DNA from: Myxococcales bacterium
Lineage (GTDB): Bacteria > Myxococcota_A > Bradymonadia > UBA7976 > UBA1532
Direction: 5' to 3'
DNA: 64,000 nt
NCBI GenBank assembly: GCA_020633555.1
Contig: JACKDL010000021.1
Location: forward strand, 1-64,000
The stretch's first letter is position 1. Every line of letters begins with the position of its first letter. Below the pieces are notes generated by a model. It saw only the letters and a list, made by a program, of their open reading frames with translations, made no database searches and was not told where the DNA came from. A program made the position numbers and the translations under genes. Below, in pieces: positions 32,652 to 41,201 of this stretch.

Positions 32652-33437
32652 ATGACCCCGAGCCGCCCGCCCCAGCGCCTGCACGAGCCCTCCAACGGGC
32701 CCGCCTCGGCGACGCCCGAGGGGCTGATGGTCCGGCTGCGGCGCGAGACCCGCGCGGATCACGATCGCATCGAGGCGCTGCCCTTCAGCCGGGCGGTGGC
32801 CCGCGGCGAGCTGCCGGCCGACGCCTTCGCCACCTACCTGGACAGCCTGCTGGCCCTGCGCACCCCGCTCGAGGCCGCCGCGGCCATGTGCGACCACCCG
32901 GGCGTGCAACGGGTGTGGGGCACCATGGCGGCCCACGCAGGGGTGCTCATCGCCGACCTGCGCACCCTGCGCCGCGGCGGCGTGGTGTCGAAGCTGCCGC
33001 CACGCATCCCCCTCGCCTTGCGCTCGGACATCGAGGCCACCGCCCACTCGGGCGAGGCCGGCCTGGTGGGGCTGCTGTACGTGGCCGCCGGCTCGTGGCA
33101 CGGCGTGCGCCTGGTGGAGCGGGCCGTGCGCCGCATGGGCGAGGTCCGGGTGGACGAGCTGCGCAGCTTCGCCGTGGCCGGGCCCGCCTACGCCGATAGC
33201 TGGCGGGCCTTCGCCCAGGCCGTGGACGGCGCGTTGCCCCCTTCCGACCACGGACTGGCCGTGGCCGCCGCCCGCCGCGCCTTCGGCCACATGACCCGCG
33301 CCCTGGCCGCGGCGACCCCCGATCCGCGCCCCAAGCTCACCCAGCTCCGCGGCACCGACGCCATCACCGGGCGGTTCGAGCGCGAAGAGTTCGACGAGCC
33401 CACCGCCCCCGAGACCCCAGCCCCCAGCCGCCCCTGA
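32652..33437 (+). CDS. Heme oxygenase-like protein
   Basis: 261 aa. All-helical, with the proximal heme-ligand helix signature LRRETRADHDRIEALPF (His near residue 36) and a distal helix GLLYVAAGSWHGVRL in the place of the family's G-x-LYVxEGSxxGG. Heme oxygenases cleave heme to biliverdin, CO and iron; related members pair with bacteriophytochromes to supply their chromophore. No phytochrome gene is in this window. The distal helix lacks the double-Gly flexibility motif, so a heme-binding but non-oxygenase role is also possible. A C-terminal Pro/Glu tail (235-261) is extra. Confidence 0.75.
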   Translation: MTPSRPPQRLHEPSNGPASATPEGLMVRLRRETRADHDRIEALPFSRAVARGELPADAFATYLDSLLALRTPLEAAAAMCDHPGVQRVWGTMAAHAGVLIADLRTLRRGGVVSKLPPRIPLALRSDIEATAHSGEAGLVGLLYVAAGSWHGVRLVERAVRRMGEVRVDELRSFAVAGPAYADSWRAFAQAVDGALPPSDHGLAVAAARRAFGHMTRALAAATPDPRPKLTQLRGTDAITGRFEREEFDEPTAPETPAPSRP

Positions 33438-33500
33438 CCGCGCGGCCGCGTCCCCTGACCTGCGGCGCCGCTGGATTCGCCCCGCCACAGGGGCGCGGAT

Positions 33501-33524
33501 TGTAGTCCACAACCTGGCACTACA
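33501..33524. promoter_or_regulatory. Inverted repeat upstream of the GntR gene (putative operator)
   Basis: TGTAGT (33501-33506) and ACTACA (33519-33524) with 12 nt between, 65 nt before the GntR-family start. It is followed by TTGACA at 33531-33536, a perfect -35 hexamer, in an AT-rich patch. Autoregulation by the GntR protein is the natural guess. Confidence 0.45.
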
Positions 33525-33588
33525 TTTCCTTTGACACCCCGCCACAAAATTGTCACACACAGTCCCCGGAATGCGGCTCAAGGGGCAT

Positions 33589-34326
33589 ATGAGCACCACC
33601 GACGCGCAGATCGAGCAGACGCTGACCCGCCAGATCCTGGCCGGCACCTACCCGCCAGGCACCCGCCTGCCTTCCATGCGGGCCCTGGCCGGCGAGCACG
33701 ACGTCACGGTCAACACCGTGCAGCGGGCGGTGGCGCGGCTGGAGCGCGCCGGGCTGGTGCAGGCGCGGCAGGGCAGCGGGCTGACGGTGCAGGACCCCCA
33801 GCGCTGCGGCGACTTGAGCCTGCTGCCGGCCTGGTTCGAGGCCCTGGCCGACAACCCACCCCGCGCCGCCGAGCTTCTGCGCGGGTTCCTCGAGGTGCGG
33901 CGCGTCCTGGCGGCCCACTTCCTGGTGCAGCACCGGCGCACCTTCACGGCCCACAGCGACGACCTGCGGGCGGCGGCCACCCGGATCATCGATCACCCCA
34001 GCCCGCAGGGCGTGCGCGATGCCGATCTGGACTTCGCCCGCCGCCTCATCGAGCTGGCCGGCAGCCCGGCCGCCCGCATGGTGCTGAGCACGGCCTTCCG
34101 GGTCATGGGCGAGGTGGAGGGGCTGGCCGAGGCCATGTACGCCCGCCCCGCCCACAACGTGGCCGTCGCCGTGGGCATCCTACAGGCGCTGGCCTCGGGC
34201 GACGACGATAGCCGCGTGCAGTGGCGCGTCCTCGAGACGCTGGCCCAGGTGGACGACCTGACCGTCCGCCGGTTCCGCACCCTGCTGGCCGACCGCCTGC
34301 CCGCCGACGCCGAGGCCGGCTGGTGA
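33589..34326 (+). CDS. GntR-family transcriptional regulator
   Basis: 245 aa from ATG 33589 (AAGG five nt upstream); ATG 33571 is a possible alternative. Residues 5-75 form a winged helix with the GntR signature (ILAGTYPPGTRLPSMRALAGEHDVTVNTVQRAVARLE). The C-terminal helical domain (90-245) resembles the FCD/FadR-type all-alpha effector domain. The gene heads an operon with a small protein and a GMC oxidoreductase, overlapping the next gene by 4 nt (GTGA), so it likely regulates that pathway and itself through the inverted repeat at 33501-33524. Confidence 0.88.
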   Translation: MSTTDAQIEQTLTRQILAGTYPPGTRLPSMRALAGEHDVTVNTVQRAVARLERAGLVQARQGSGLTVQDPQRCGDLSLLPAWFEALADNPPRAAELLRGFLEVRRVLAAHFLVQHRRTFTAHSDDLRAAATRIIDHPSPQGVRDADLDFARRLIELAGSPAARMVLSTAFRVMGEVEGLAEAMYARPAHNVAVAVGILQALASGDDDSRVQWRVLETLAQVDDLTVRRFRTLLADRLPADAEAGW

Positions 34327-34679
34327 GCCCGGGGCGGGGGTCGGCGCGGCGAGCGGCGGCGCTGCGGGCGGTGCTGCCCACCCCCGCCGGTCACCCCGCC
34401 CGCGCGCTGGACGATCCCAGCTTCTGGGCCAGCTTCGACGCCCACGCCCCCGCCCACCTGCGCCTGGCCACCAGCCTGGGCGCCGGGCTGCTGGCGGGCG
34501 TGCTGCCCTGGCTGCTGCGAGCGGATCTGGCCAAGCCCGACGGGCGCACCCGGGTGCTCGCGGCCACCGCCCGCCTGCCCGGCGGCGCCGCCCTGCTCGA
34601 GGTGCTGAAGGTGGTCGCCGCCTTCGCGGCCTTCGACGATCCCGCGGTGCAGGCGCACCTGCGCGAGGGGCCCCCATGA
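34323..34679 (+). CDS. Small helical protein resembling the N-terminal domain of long-chain alcohol oxidases
   Basis: 118 aa from a GTG at 34323 that overlaps the GntR stop; its own stop overlaps the GMC gene start (ATGA). It is predicted helical: SFWASFDAHAPAHLRLATSL, GLLAGVLPWLL, then ALLEVLKVVAAFAAFDDPAVQAHL. The last segment resembles the helix just before the FAD domain in FAO-type long-chain alcohol oxidases (LLK.LA..AYYSDP.V). I infer a split accessory or small subunit for the adjacent GMC enzyme, analogous to gluconate 2-dehydrogenase subunit 3. The similarity is by eye only. Confidence 0.6.
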   Translation: MSPGRGSARRAAALRAVLPTPAGHPARALDDPSFWASFDAHAPAHLRLATSLGAGLLAGVLPWLLRADLAKPDGRTRVLAATARLPGGAALLEVLKVVAAFAAFDDPAVQAHLREGPP

Positions 34680-36169
34680 TCGCCCCGGCGGGCCACCTGG
34701 ACGGTGGCACCGTGGGCCAGCCGCTGCGGATCAGCGCCGACGTGGCGGTGGTGGGCAGCGGCCCCGCGGGCGCAGTGGTGGCCGCCCGGCTCGCCGCCGC
34801 CGGGGCCAGGGTGGTGATCCTGGAGGCTGGCCCCTGGCTGACGGACCCGCCGCCGCTGTCGGCCTTCGGCGCCATGGCCGAGCGCTATGTGGGCATGGGC
34901 GCCCAGGTGGCCTGGGGCCGCCCGCCCGTGCCGGTGGTGCAGGGGCGCATGGTGGGCGGCAGTTCGCCCATCAACGGCGCCATCTGCTGGCGCCTGCCGC
35001 AAGACGTGCATGCCGCCTGGCTGGCGCGGGATCCGGCGCTGGCCGAGGCCCTGCCCTGGGGCGAGCTGGAGCGGCTCACCGACGAGGTGGAAGCGCGACT
35101 GAACGTACAGTCCACCGACCCCGCCGTCGCGGGCGCGAAGAACCGCCTGATGGCCCGCGGCGCCGACGCGCTGGGGCTGGCGCACCGCCCGATTCGGCGC
35201 AACGTGCGCGGGTGCGTGGGCAGCGGACGCTGCCTGCAGGGCTGCCCGAGCGGCGCCAAGCAGAGCGTCGACCGCACCTACGTGGCGGACGCCCTGGTCG
35301 CGGGCGCCCAGCTCATCAGCCGCTGCGCCGCCCGGCGCGTGCTGTGGGCGAAGGGGCGCGCCGGCGGCGTCGCCGCTCAGGCCGAGGGGGGCGGCGCCGT
35401 GACCGTCGACGCGCCCACCGTGGTGGTGGCCGCCAGCGCCATCCACACCCCCGCCCTGCTCCTGGCCAGCGGCCTGCGCCACGGGCCGGTGGGCCGCCAC
35501 CTGCAGGGCCATCCCGGCGTGTCGGTGGCCGGGCGCTTCCGCGAGCCGGTGCGCATGTGGGAGGGCGCCACCCAGGGCCACGAGGTCACGGGGCTGCGCG
35601 ACCAGGGGCTGAAGTTCGAGACCCTGGGCTTCGGCCCGGCCATCCTGGCGAGCCGGCTGGACGGATATGGCGACGCCCTCGCTGAGCAAGTGGCCGATCT
35701 GGACCACTGGCTGGACTGGGGCGTGGCCGTGCGCGCGCGGGGCGAGGGCCGGGTACGGAGCTGGCGCGGGCGCCCCGTGATCACCTGGCAGGCCCACCCC
35801 GAGGACGTGCGCCGCTACCGCCAGGGCGTGAAGGTGCTGGCCGAGCTGATGTTCGCGGCGGGCGCCCAGGCGGTGAGCCCGGGTGTCACCGGCCTGCCCA
35901 GCCCGCTCACCCGCGACCAGGTGGGCTTGATCGACGGCGCCCCGCTGAAGGCCAGCGCCTACAAGGCGGCCATCACCCACCTGTTCGGCACCTGCCGCAT
36001 GGGCAGCGACCCCACCGCCAGCGTGGTGGGCCCCGACTTCCAGCACCACCGGGTGGCCGGCCTGTACGTGGCCGACTCCAGCGTCTTCCCCAGCAACCTG
36101 GGGGTGAACCCGCAGATCCCCATCATGGCCCTGGCGGCGCGCTGTGCCGACCGGGTGCTGGCCGCCTGA
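34676..36169 (+). CDS. GMC-family FAD-dependent oxidoreductase
   Basis: 497 aa. FAD-binding ADVAVVGSGPAGAVVAARLAAAGARVVILEAG (20-50), GRMVGGSSPINGAICWRLP (GMC signature 1), AASAIHTPALLLASGL (GMC signature 2) and C-terminal THLFGTCRMGSDP, then VADSSVFPSNLGVNPQIPIMALA carrying the active-site H/N pair region. A Cys cluster, CVGSGRCLQGCPSGAKQ (about 180-197), is of the kind found in long-chain alcohol and sterol-type GMC enzymes. It probably oxidises a hydrophobic or sugar alcohol. Translationally coupled to the small protein before it, with a further operon member after 29 nt. Acceptor and substrate unknown. Confidence 0.9.
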   Translation: MIAPAGHLDGGTVGQPLRISADVAVVGSGPAGAVVAARLAAAGARVVILEAGPWLTDPPPLSAFGAMAERYVGMGAQVAWGRPPVPVVQGRMVGGSSPINGAICWRLPQDVHAAWLARDPALAEALPWGELERLTDEVEARLNVQSTDPAVAGAKNRLMARGADALGLAHRPIRRNVRGCVGSGRCLQGCPSGAKQSVDRTYVADALVAGAQLISRCAARRVLWAKGRAGGVAAQAEGGGAVTVDAPTVVVAASAIHTPALLLASGLRHGPVGRHLQGHPGVSVAGRFREPVRMWEGATQGHEVTGLRDQGLKFETLGFGPAILASRLDGYGDALAEQVADLDHWLDWGVAVRARGEGRVRSWRGRPVITWQAHPEDVRRYRQGVKVLAELMFAAGAQAVSPGVTGLPSPLTRDQVGLIDGAPLKASAYKAAITHLFGTCRMGSDPTASVVGPDFQHHRVAGLYVADSSVFPSNLGVNPQIPIMALAARCADRVLAA

Positions 36170-36198
36170 ACCCCGCGTCTGACCCAAGGAGCGCCGCC

Positions 36199-36759
36199 GT
36201 GGCCCACACCCTCGCCGATCTGATGGCCATGGACCGCAAGGCCCTGCACGCCACCCTGTGCGCCGGCCACCCCGTGGATCCGCAGGCCCTGGCCGAGCAG
36301 CAGTGCCTGGGCGTGGCCCTCATGCCCCGGGTGCTCCAGCGGCTGCTCTGGACCACCTTCCGCAAGACCTTCACCGCCGACGGCATGCCCGAAGGACAGC
36401 TCCGCGGCTGGAATGTGCGCATGCAGCAGACCGGCGTGGACGGCCCGCGCCAGCCCCGGCTGGACCGGCAGGGGCGCCCGGTGACCTTCGGCCACTACGT
36501 GCTCACCCCCGCCGACGGCCTGCGTTTCCCGGGCGGCTGGACGGGCGGCTGGTACCTGGACTACGGCGCCGGCCGGAACCCCCGCTGGGATCCCGCGGGC
36601 CTGGGCGCCACCCCCCTGGTGGCCGTAAATCCCGAAGATCCCTCACTGTTGCTGGGCTGGGAGGTGTTCCGCCTGGGCCCCGCCTGGCTGCCGCTGCCGC
36701 TGTACTACGCGCTGCAGCTCGACGGCCCCCTGGCGCAGGTGGTGCCCCCGCCCCGCTGA
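36199..36759 (+). CDS. Protein of unknown function in the GMC operon
   Basis: 186 aa from a GTG at 36199 with AAGGAG seven nt upstream. No signal peptide. Helical N-terminus (1-75, RVLQRLLWTTFRKTFTADGM), then a beta-rich region with many Gly, Trp and Tyr residues (FPGGWTGGWYLDYGAGRNPRWDPAG) and VAVNPEDPSLLLGWEVFRLGPAWLPLPLYYAL. I do not recognise the family. Its position 29 nt after the GMC oxidoreductase suggests a partner or downstream enzyme, possibly acting on the same hydrophobic substrate. Confidence 0.65.
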   Translation: MAHTLADLMAMDRKALHATLCAGHPVDPQALAEQQCLGVALMPRVLQRLLWTTFRKTFTADGMPEGQLRGWNVRMQQTGVDGPRQPRLDRQGRPVTFGHYVLTPADGLRFPGGWTGGWYLDYGAGRNPRWDPAGLGATPLVAVNPEDPSLLLGWEVFRLGPAWLPLPLYYALQLDGPLAQVVPPPR

Positions 36760-36848
36760 CGGGCGCGGTCGACCCGATCGCCGTCCCTTGCGCTGCGACC
36801 CGCCCATGCCCTACCAACGGCCATCCAAGGCGCAAGCGAGAGCAGCTC

Positions 36849-38924
36849 ATGACGACGCGGTGGGTACTGGCGGGGCTCCTGGCGGCGGGCGTGGCCCACG
36901 CGGACGAGGGCATGTGGCCCTTCAACATGGCCCCCAAGGCCGAGCTGAAGGCGAAGTTCGGCTTCGAGGTCACCGACGCCTGGCTGGATCGGGCCATGAA
37001 GAGCTCGGTGCGCTTCAACAATGGCGGCTCGGGCAGCTTCGTGTCGCCCCGTGGCCTGGTGATGACCAACCACCACGTGGGCGCCGACTGCATCCACAAG
37101 CTGAGCCAGGGTGAACACGATCGCACGAAGGACGGCTTCTACGCGGCCACCCCGGCCGACGAGCAGCGCTGCCCCGACCTGGAGCTCAACCAGCTCGTCT
37201 CCATCGAGGACGTCACCGACAAGGTGCGCGCCGCCGAAGGCAAGGCTGGCGCCGCCGAAGCGGCCCGCAACACCGCCCGCAAGGCGGAGATGGGCCGCAT
37301 CGAGAAGGCCTGCGCCGACGCCACCGGCCTGCGCTGCGACGTGGTCACCCTGTACGCGGGCGGCGCCTATCACCTGTACCGCTATCAGAAGTTCACCGAC
37401 GTGCGGCTGGTGTTTGCCCCTGAGTTCGCTGTGGCCTTCTTCGGTGGCGAGGCCGAGAACTTCACCTACCCGCGAAGCTGCTTCGACGCCGCCTTCTTCC
37501 GGGCCTACGGCGCCGACGGCCAGCCCGTGGACAGCGCCGCCTTCCACTTCCCCTTTGGCAAGGCCGGCGCCCAGGACGGCGACCTGGTGTTCGTGTCGGG
37601 CAACCCCGGCCGCACCGGCCGCCTGAACACGCCCGCACAGCTCGCCTACCTGCGCGACCACGGCTACCCGTACTACCTGGAGCGCCTGGCCGCGACGGAG
37701 AAGGCGCTCAGCGCGTACATGGCCCAGGGCGAGCCGCAGAAGCGCGCCGCCCACGACCACTACTTCGGGGTCACGAACGCCCAGAAGGCGCTGACGGGCT
37801 ACCTGCAGGGGCTGAAGGACCCGGCCTTGATGAAGGCCATCGCCGACCGCCACGCCGAGGTGCAGGGCAAGCTGGCGGCGCTGCCCAAGGCCGAGCGCGA
37901 GGCGCTGCTGGAGGCGTGGCCCAAGCTGGCCGGGGCCATGACCGCCGCCGCCGAGATCAACCAGGGCTACCAGGCGCTCGAGGGGCGCATGGGCCCCGGC
38001 GGCACCGTCATGCGCACCGCGCGACACCTGCTGCGGCTGGCCCACGAGCTGCCCCAGCCCAGCGAGACCCGCCTGCGGGAGTACCGCGACAGCGCGCTCG
38101 ACAGCTTGAAGCTGGGCCTGTTCAGCCCCGCGCCCATCGACGATGGCCTGGAGATCGAGCTGATCGCCCTGGGGCTCGAGGCGATGAGTGAGGCGCTCGG
38201 CGCCGATCACGCCGCGGTGAAGGCCGCGCTGGGCGGCCAGACCGCCCGGGCCCGCGCCCAGGCGGTGGTCCAGGGCACGAAGCTGAAGGACGTGGCCCAG
38301 CGCAAGGCGCTGTTCGACGGCGGCAAGGCAGCCGTGGACGCGGCCCAGGACCCCGCCATCGAGCTGGCCCGCGCCTACGACGCCGTGGCCCGCGCCTACC
38401 GCAAGCGCTACGAGGACGAGGTGGAGGGCGTCGAGCGGGCGTGGGCGGGCAAGATCGCCGTCGCCTGGGCGAAGGCGCTGGGCCAGGGCGTGTACCCCGA
38501 CGCCACCTTCACCCTGCGCCTGAACCACGGCGTGGTGAAGGGCTACACCGAGGCCGGCAAGCCCATCGCCTGGCGCACCACCCTGGCCGATCTGTTCGCC
38601 AAGCACGACCGGGCCAAGGGCGCCGATCCCTACGCGCTGCCCAAGCGCTGGCTGGACGCCCGCGGCAAGCTCCAGGGCGACACGCCCTACAACTTCGTGA
38701 CCAACAACGACATCATCGGCGGCAACTCGGGCAGCCCGGTGTTCGGTCGCGACGGCCGCATCGCCGGCCTGATCTTCGACGGCAACATCCACCAGCTCCC
38801 CAACAACTTCCTGTACCGACAGGACATGGAGCGCTCCGTCAGCGTGCACGCGGCGGGCATCCTGGAGGTGCTGCGCGGGGTGTACGACGCCCAGGCGCTC
38901 TTGGCTGAGTTGAACGCGCAGTGA
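36849..38924 (+). CDS. Family S46 dipeptidyl-peptidase (DPP7/DPP11-like)
   Basis: 691 aa with a signal peptide (1-18, VAHA/DEGMW). Chymotrypsin-like halves separated by a helical insertion (about 250-540). Catalytic His in VMTNHHVGADC (near residue 75), Ser in NNDIIGGNSGSPVFG near residue 635, and an intervening Asp in the VFAPEFAVAFFGGEAENFTYPR region characteristic of S46. These periplasmic or secreted exopeptidases remove N-terminal dipeptides in peptide scavengers. The S1-pocket position after the active site reads FDGN, the Gly-type associated with hydrophobic P1 preference (DPP7) rather than the Arg-type of DPP11; this is a family inference. The gene overlaps the following SDR start by 4 nt. 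Confidence 0.92.
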   Translation: MTTRWVLAGLLAAGVAHADEGMWPFNMAPKAELKAKFGFEVTDAWLDRAMKSSVRFNNGGSGSFVSPRGLVMTNHHVGADCIHKLSQGEHDRTKDGFYAATPADEQRCPDLELNQLVSIEDVTDKVRAAEGKAGAAEAARNTARKAEMGRIEKACADATGLRCDVVTLYAGGAYHLYRYQKFTDVRLVFAPEFAVAFFGGEAENFTYPRSCFDAAFFRAYGADGQPVDSAAFHFPFGKAGAQDGDLVFVSGNPGRTGRLNTPAQLAYLRDHGYPYYLERLAATEKALSAYMAQGEPQKRAAHDHYFGVTNAQKALTGYLQGLKDPALMKAIADRHAEVQGKLAALPKAEREALLEAWPKLAGAMTAAAEINQGYQALEGRMGPGGTVMRTARHLLRLAHELPQPSETRLREYRDSALDSLKLGLFSPAPIDDGLEIELIALGLEAMSEALGADHAAVKAALGGQTARARAQAVVQGTKLKDVAQRKALFDGGKAAVDAAQDPAIELARAYDAVARAYRKRYEDEVEGVERAWAGKIAVAWAKALGQGVYPDATFTLRLNHGVVKGYTEAGKPIAWRTTLADLFAKHDRAKGADPYALPKRWLDARGKLQGDTPYNFVTNNDIIGGNSGSPVFGRDGRIAGLIFDGNIHQLPNNFLYRQDMERSVSVHAAGILEVLRGVYDAQALLAELNAQ

Positions 38925-39718
38925 CCGCCCGGGCAGCGACCGACCGCAAGGTGACCGACCGCGCGCCCAGCGACTGGCGGGGCGCCACGGCCCTGGTGAC
39001 GGGGGCGTCCTCGGGCATCGGCCGCGCGGTGGCGCTGCGGCTGGCCGGGCTGGGCCTGCGGGTGGCGCTGGTGGCCCGCCGGGCGGACCGCCTGGCGGAC
39101 GTGGTGGCCGAGATCCAGGCTGCGGGCGGCCAGGCCCTGGCGCTGCCTTGTGACGTGCGCGATCTGGATGCGCTGGCCCGGGCCTTCCAGGCCGCGCAGG
39201 CCGCCTTCGGCCCGGTGCAGGTGCTGCTGAACAACGCCGGCTTCGCCCGACAGGCCCCCCTGCTCTCGGGCGATCCCGGGCTGTGGCGGGCCATGCTCGA
39301 GGTGAACGTGCTGGCCCTGGCCGCCGGCACCCGGCTGGCCGTCGAGCAGATGCAGGCCGCCGGGCGCGGCCACATCTTCCACCTGTCGAGCATGTCGGCC
39401 CACCGCGTCCCGCCGGGCTCCAGCGGCATGTACGCCGCCACCAAGCACGCCGTGAAGGCGCTCACCGAAGTGCACCGCCAGGAGCTGCACGAGGCCGGGC
39501 TGCCCATCCGGGTGACCGCCCTCAGCCCCGGCTACGTGAAGACCGAGTTCGTCCACACCCTGTTCCAGTGCGACGACGCCGCGGCCGAGGCGGTCTACGC
39601 CGGCATCCAGAGCCTGGACCCCGACGACGTGGCCGACGCGCTGATCTACGCGCTGCAGGCCCCGCCCGAAGCGCAGGTGCACGACATCCTGCTGCGCCCA
39701 CGGCGCCAGCAGAGCTGA
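38921..39718 (+). CDS. Short-chain dehydrogenase/reductase
   Basis: 265 aa from a GTG at 38921 overlapping the peptidase stop. NAD(P)-binding VTGASSGIGRAVA, basic VARRADRL after beta 2 (suggesting NADP preference), NNAG, catalytic Ser in SSMSAHRVPPGSSGMYAATKHA and YxxxK (Y-A-A-T-K). The C-terminal PGYVKTEF is typical of classical SDRs. Substrate unknown; coupling to a peptidase gene looks incidental. Confidence 0.92.
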   Translation: MTARAATDRKVTDRAPSDWRGATALVTGASSGIGRAVALRLAGLGLRVALVARRADRLADVVAEIQAAGGQALALPCDVRDLDALARAFQAAQAAFGPVQVLLNNAGFARQAPLLSGDPGLWRAMLEVNVLALAAGTRLAVEQMQAAGRGHIFHLSSMSAHRVPPGSSGMYAATKHAVKALTEVHRQELHEAGLPIRVTALSPGYVKTEFVHTLFQCDDAAAEAVYAGIQSLDPDDVADALIYALQAPPEAQVHDILLRPRRQQS

Positions 39719-39727
39719 CGGGGGCCC

Positions 39728-39741
39728 CGCGGCCGGCCGCG
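39728..39741. terminator. GC palindrome between convergent genes
   Basis: Perfect 14-bp palindrome CGCGGCCGGCCGCG in the 26-nt gap between the SDR and the convergent NADP-binding gene. It may act as a terminator; as a loopless palindrome the structure is uncertain. Confidence 0.3.
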
Positions 39742-39744
39742 CGC

Positions 39745-40368
39745 TCACACCCGGCGCAGAAGCCCGAAAGCGAAGTCCCGGCCCAGCGGGGTGGTGAACG
39801 CCAGCTTGATCCATACGAGCGCCAGGGGCTCCAGCAGTCGCGCGTCGGCCAGCGCGCCCAGGCTCACGGCCTCGAAGCCCACCGCCTCCGCCAGCCCCCG
39901 GGCCTGCGCCACCGCCGCCGGATCGTCCCCGCACAGCACCATCACCGCGCGCCCCCCCGCCAGATCGGGCTGGGCCATGTTCTCGCGCCCGGTGCTGTTG
40001 AACGCCTTGACCACCTTGGCCGTTGGCGCCCAGCGCTGCACCTGCTCGGCGCCCGAGTCCGTGTGCCCGTGGGTCAGCGTCAGCCCGGGACCGATGGGGT
40101 TGGTGGCGTCGATGAGCAGCTTGCCGGCGAAGTCGCCCGCGGCCGCCAGGGCCGCCTGCGCCGCGCCCCAGGGCGTCGCCAGGATGGCCCCGTCGCTGGC
40201 GGCCACCGCGTCGGCCACCGAGGCGGCGCCCGCCCCCGCCGCGCGCAGGGCCTGCGCCGCCGGGCTTGCCGGGTCGCGGACGCCGTAGGTCACGGCGTGC
40301 CCGGCCGCCTGCAGCCGCTCGCCCAGGGTGGTGCCGACCTTGCCGGCGCCGATGATCGCGATCTTCAT
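39745..40368 (-). CDS. F420-type NADP oxidoreductase family protein
   Basis: 207 aa from ATG 40368 with GAGGAGG upstream. N-terminal MKIAIIGAGKVGTTLGERLQ is a Rossmann NADP-binding loop; LIDATNPIG, then VVKAFNSTGRENM, is the signature of the coenzyme F420-dependent NADP oxidoreductase / NADPH-dependent reductase family. F420 itself is not implied, since many bacterial members bind only NADP. It is the third gene of a probable LysR-regulated group with the DJ-1-like gene 42 nt upstream. Confidence 0.85.
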   Translation of the reverse strand: MKIAIIGAGKVGTTLGERLQAAGHAVTYGVRDPASPAAQALRAAGAGAASVADAVAASDGAILATPWGAAQAALAAAGDFAGKLLIDATNPIGPGLTLTHGHTDSGAEQVQRWAPTAKVVKAFNSTGRENMAQPDLAGGRAVMVLCGDDPAAVAQARGLAEAVGFEAVSLGALADARLLEPLALVWIKLAFTTPLGRDFAFGLLRRV

Positions 40369-40410
40369 GGGTCCTCCTCGCACGGGTTGAAGTGGGGTCC
40401 AGGTCGCCGC

Positions 40411-41157
40411 TCAGCGCCCCAAGGCCTCGATCACCAGCTCGGCGGTCGGAGCCCCGCTGAACTGCTGCTGGCCGGTCACCAGCCGCCCGTCGCGCACGGC
40501 GAAGGGGCGGAAGGCCTGGTCCACCACGAAGTTCGTGCCCGCCAGCCGCCGCGCCTCGGTCTCAATCCAGAAGGGCTGGATGCGCTGCCCCACGTACTGA
40601 TCGGCGAAGGCCTCCTCGGCATCGGCGAACCCGGTCCAGGTCTTGCCCGCCGCCAGCAGCGTGCCGTCGCTCAGGCGGGTCTCCAGCAGCAGGCAGGTGG
40701 CGTGGCAGACGAGCGCGGTGATCTTGCCCGCCTCGTAGAAGGCCGCCACCAGCGCCTGCAGGGCCTTGTGCTCGCGGAAGGTGAACATGGGCGACTGCCC
40801 ACCCGCCACGAACACTGCGTCGTACTCGGCCACGTCCACGCCGGCGATGCTGGGGGTGTCCTCCAGCAGCGCCCGATGGGTCGTCGAGTGCTTGAAGCCC
40901 AGGCTCAGCAGGTCGTGGGCCGAGTAGCCGCTGGCATCCTCGGGATCGCTGAAGCCGTCCGCCTGCAGCGCGCCCCCGTCGGGGCTGCGGATCTCCACCG
41001 CATAGCCGGCCTCGGTGAAGGCCTGGTACGAGTGGCTCAGCTCGGCCCACCAGAAGCCCACCGGCCAGCCGGTCACGGTGGACACCGCCGGGTTGGCGGC
41101 GATCAGCAGGATCTTCTTGGGGGCCTCGGCGCGGGTCACGTTCAGGTTGCCACTCAT
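40411..41157 (-). CDS. DJ-1/PfpI superfamily protein (Hsp31-like, class I glutamine amidotransferase fold)
   Basis: 248 aa; ATG 41157 with GGAG six nt upstream. Core VFVAGGQSPMFTF and the nucleophile-elbow cysteine in ITALVCHATCLLL (C-H motif), preceded by WAELSHSYQAFTEAGYAVEIRSPDGG. This is the Hsp31/glyoxalase III-like subgroup, which degrades methylglyoxal or acts as a stress chaperone. Its 5' leader carries a 9-bp hairpin and an inverted repeat (listed separately). The LysR gene lies immediately upstream on the same strand. Confidence 0.88.
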   Translation of the reverse strand: MSGNLNVTRAEAPKKILLIAANPAVSTVTGWPVGFWWAELSHSYQAFTEAGYAVEIRSPDGGALQADGFSDPEDASGYSAHDLLSLGFKHSTTHRALLEDTPSIAGVDVAEYDAVFVAGGQSPMFTFREHKALQALVAAFYEAGKITALVCHATCLLLETRLSDGTLLAAGKTWTGFADAEEAFADQYVGQRIQPFWIETEARRLAGTNFVVDQAFRPFAVRDGRLVTGQQQFSGAPTAELVIEALGR

Positions 41158-41167
41158 CGGTCACTCC

Positions 41168-41190
41168 GTGGGGTCAAGGGGTGACCCCAC
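41168..41190 (-). promoter_or_regulatory. 5'-leader hairpin next to the DJ-1-like ribosome-binding site
   Basis: Perfect 9-bp stem GTGGGGTCA/TGACCCCAC with a 5-nt loop ends one to three nt upstream of the GGAG ribosome-binding site. It could modulate translation or be a terminator for LysR transcripts reading through. Confidence 0.4.
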
Positions 41191-41201
41191 GGTGGCGCCG
41201 A

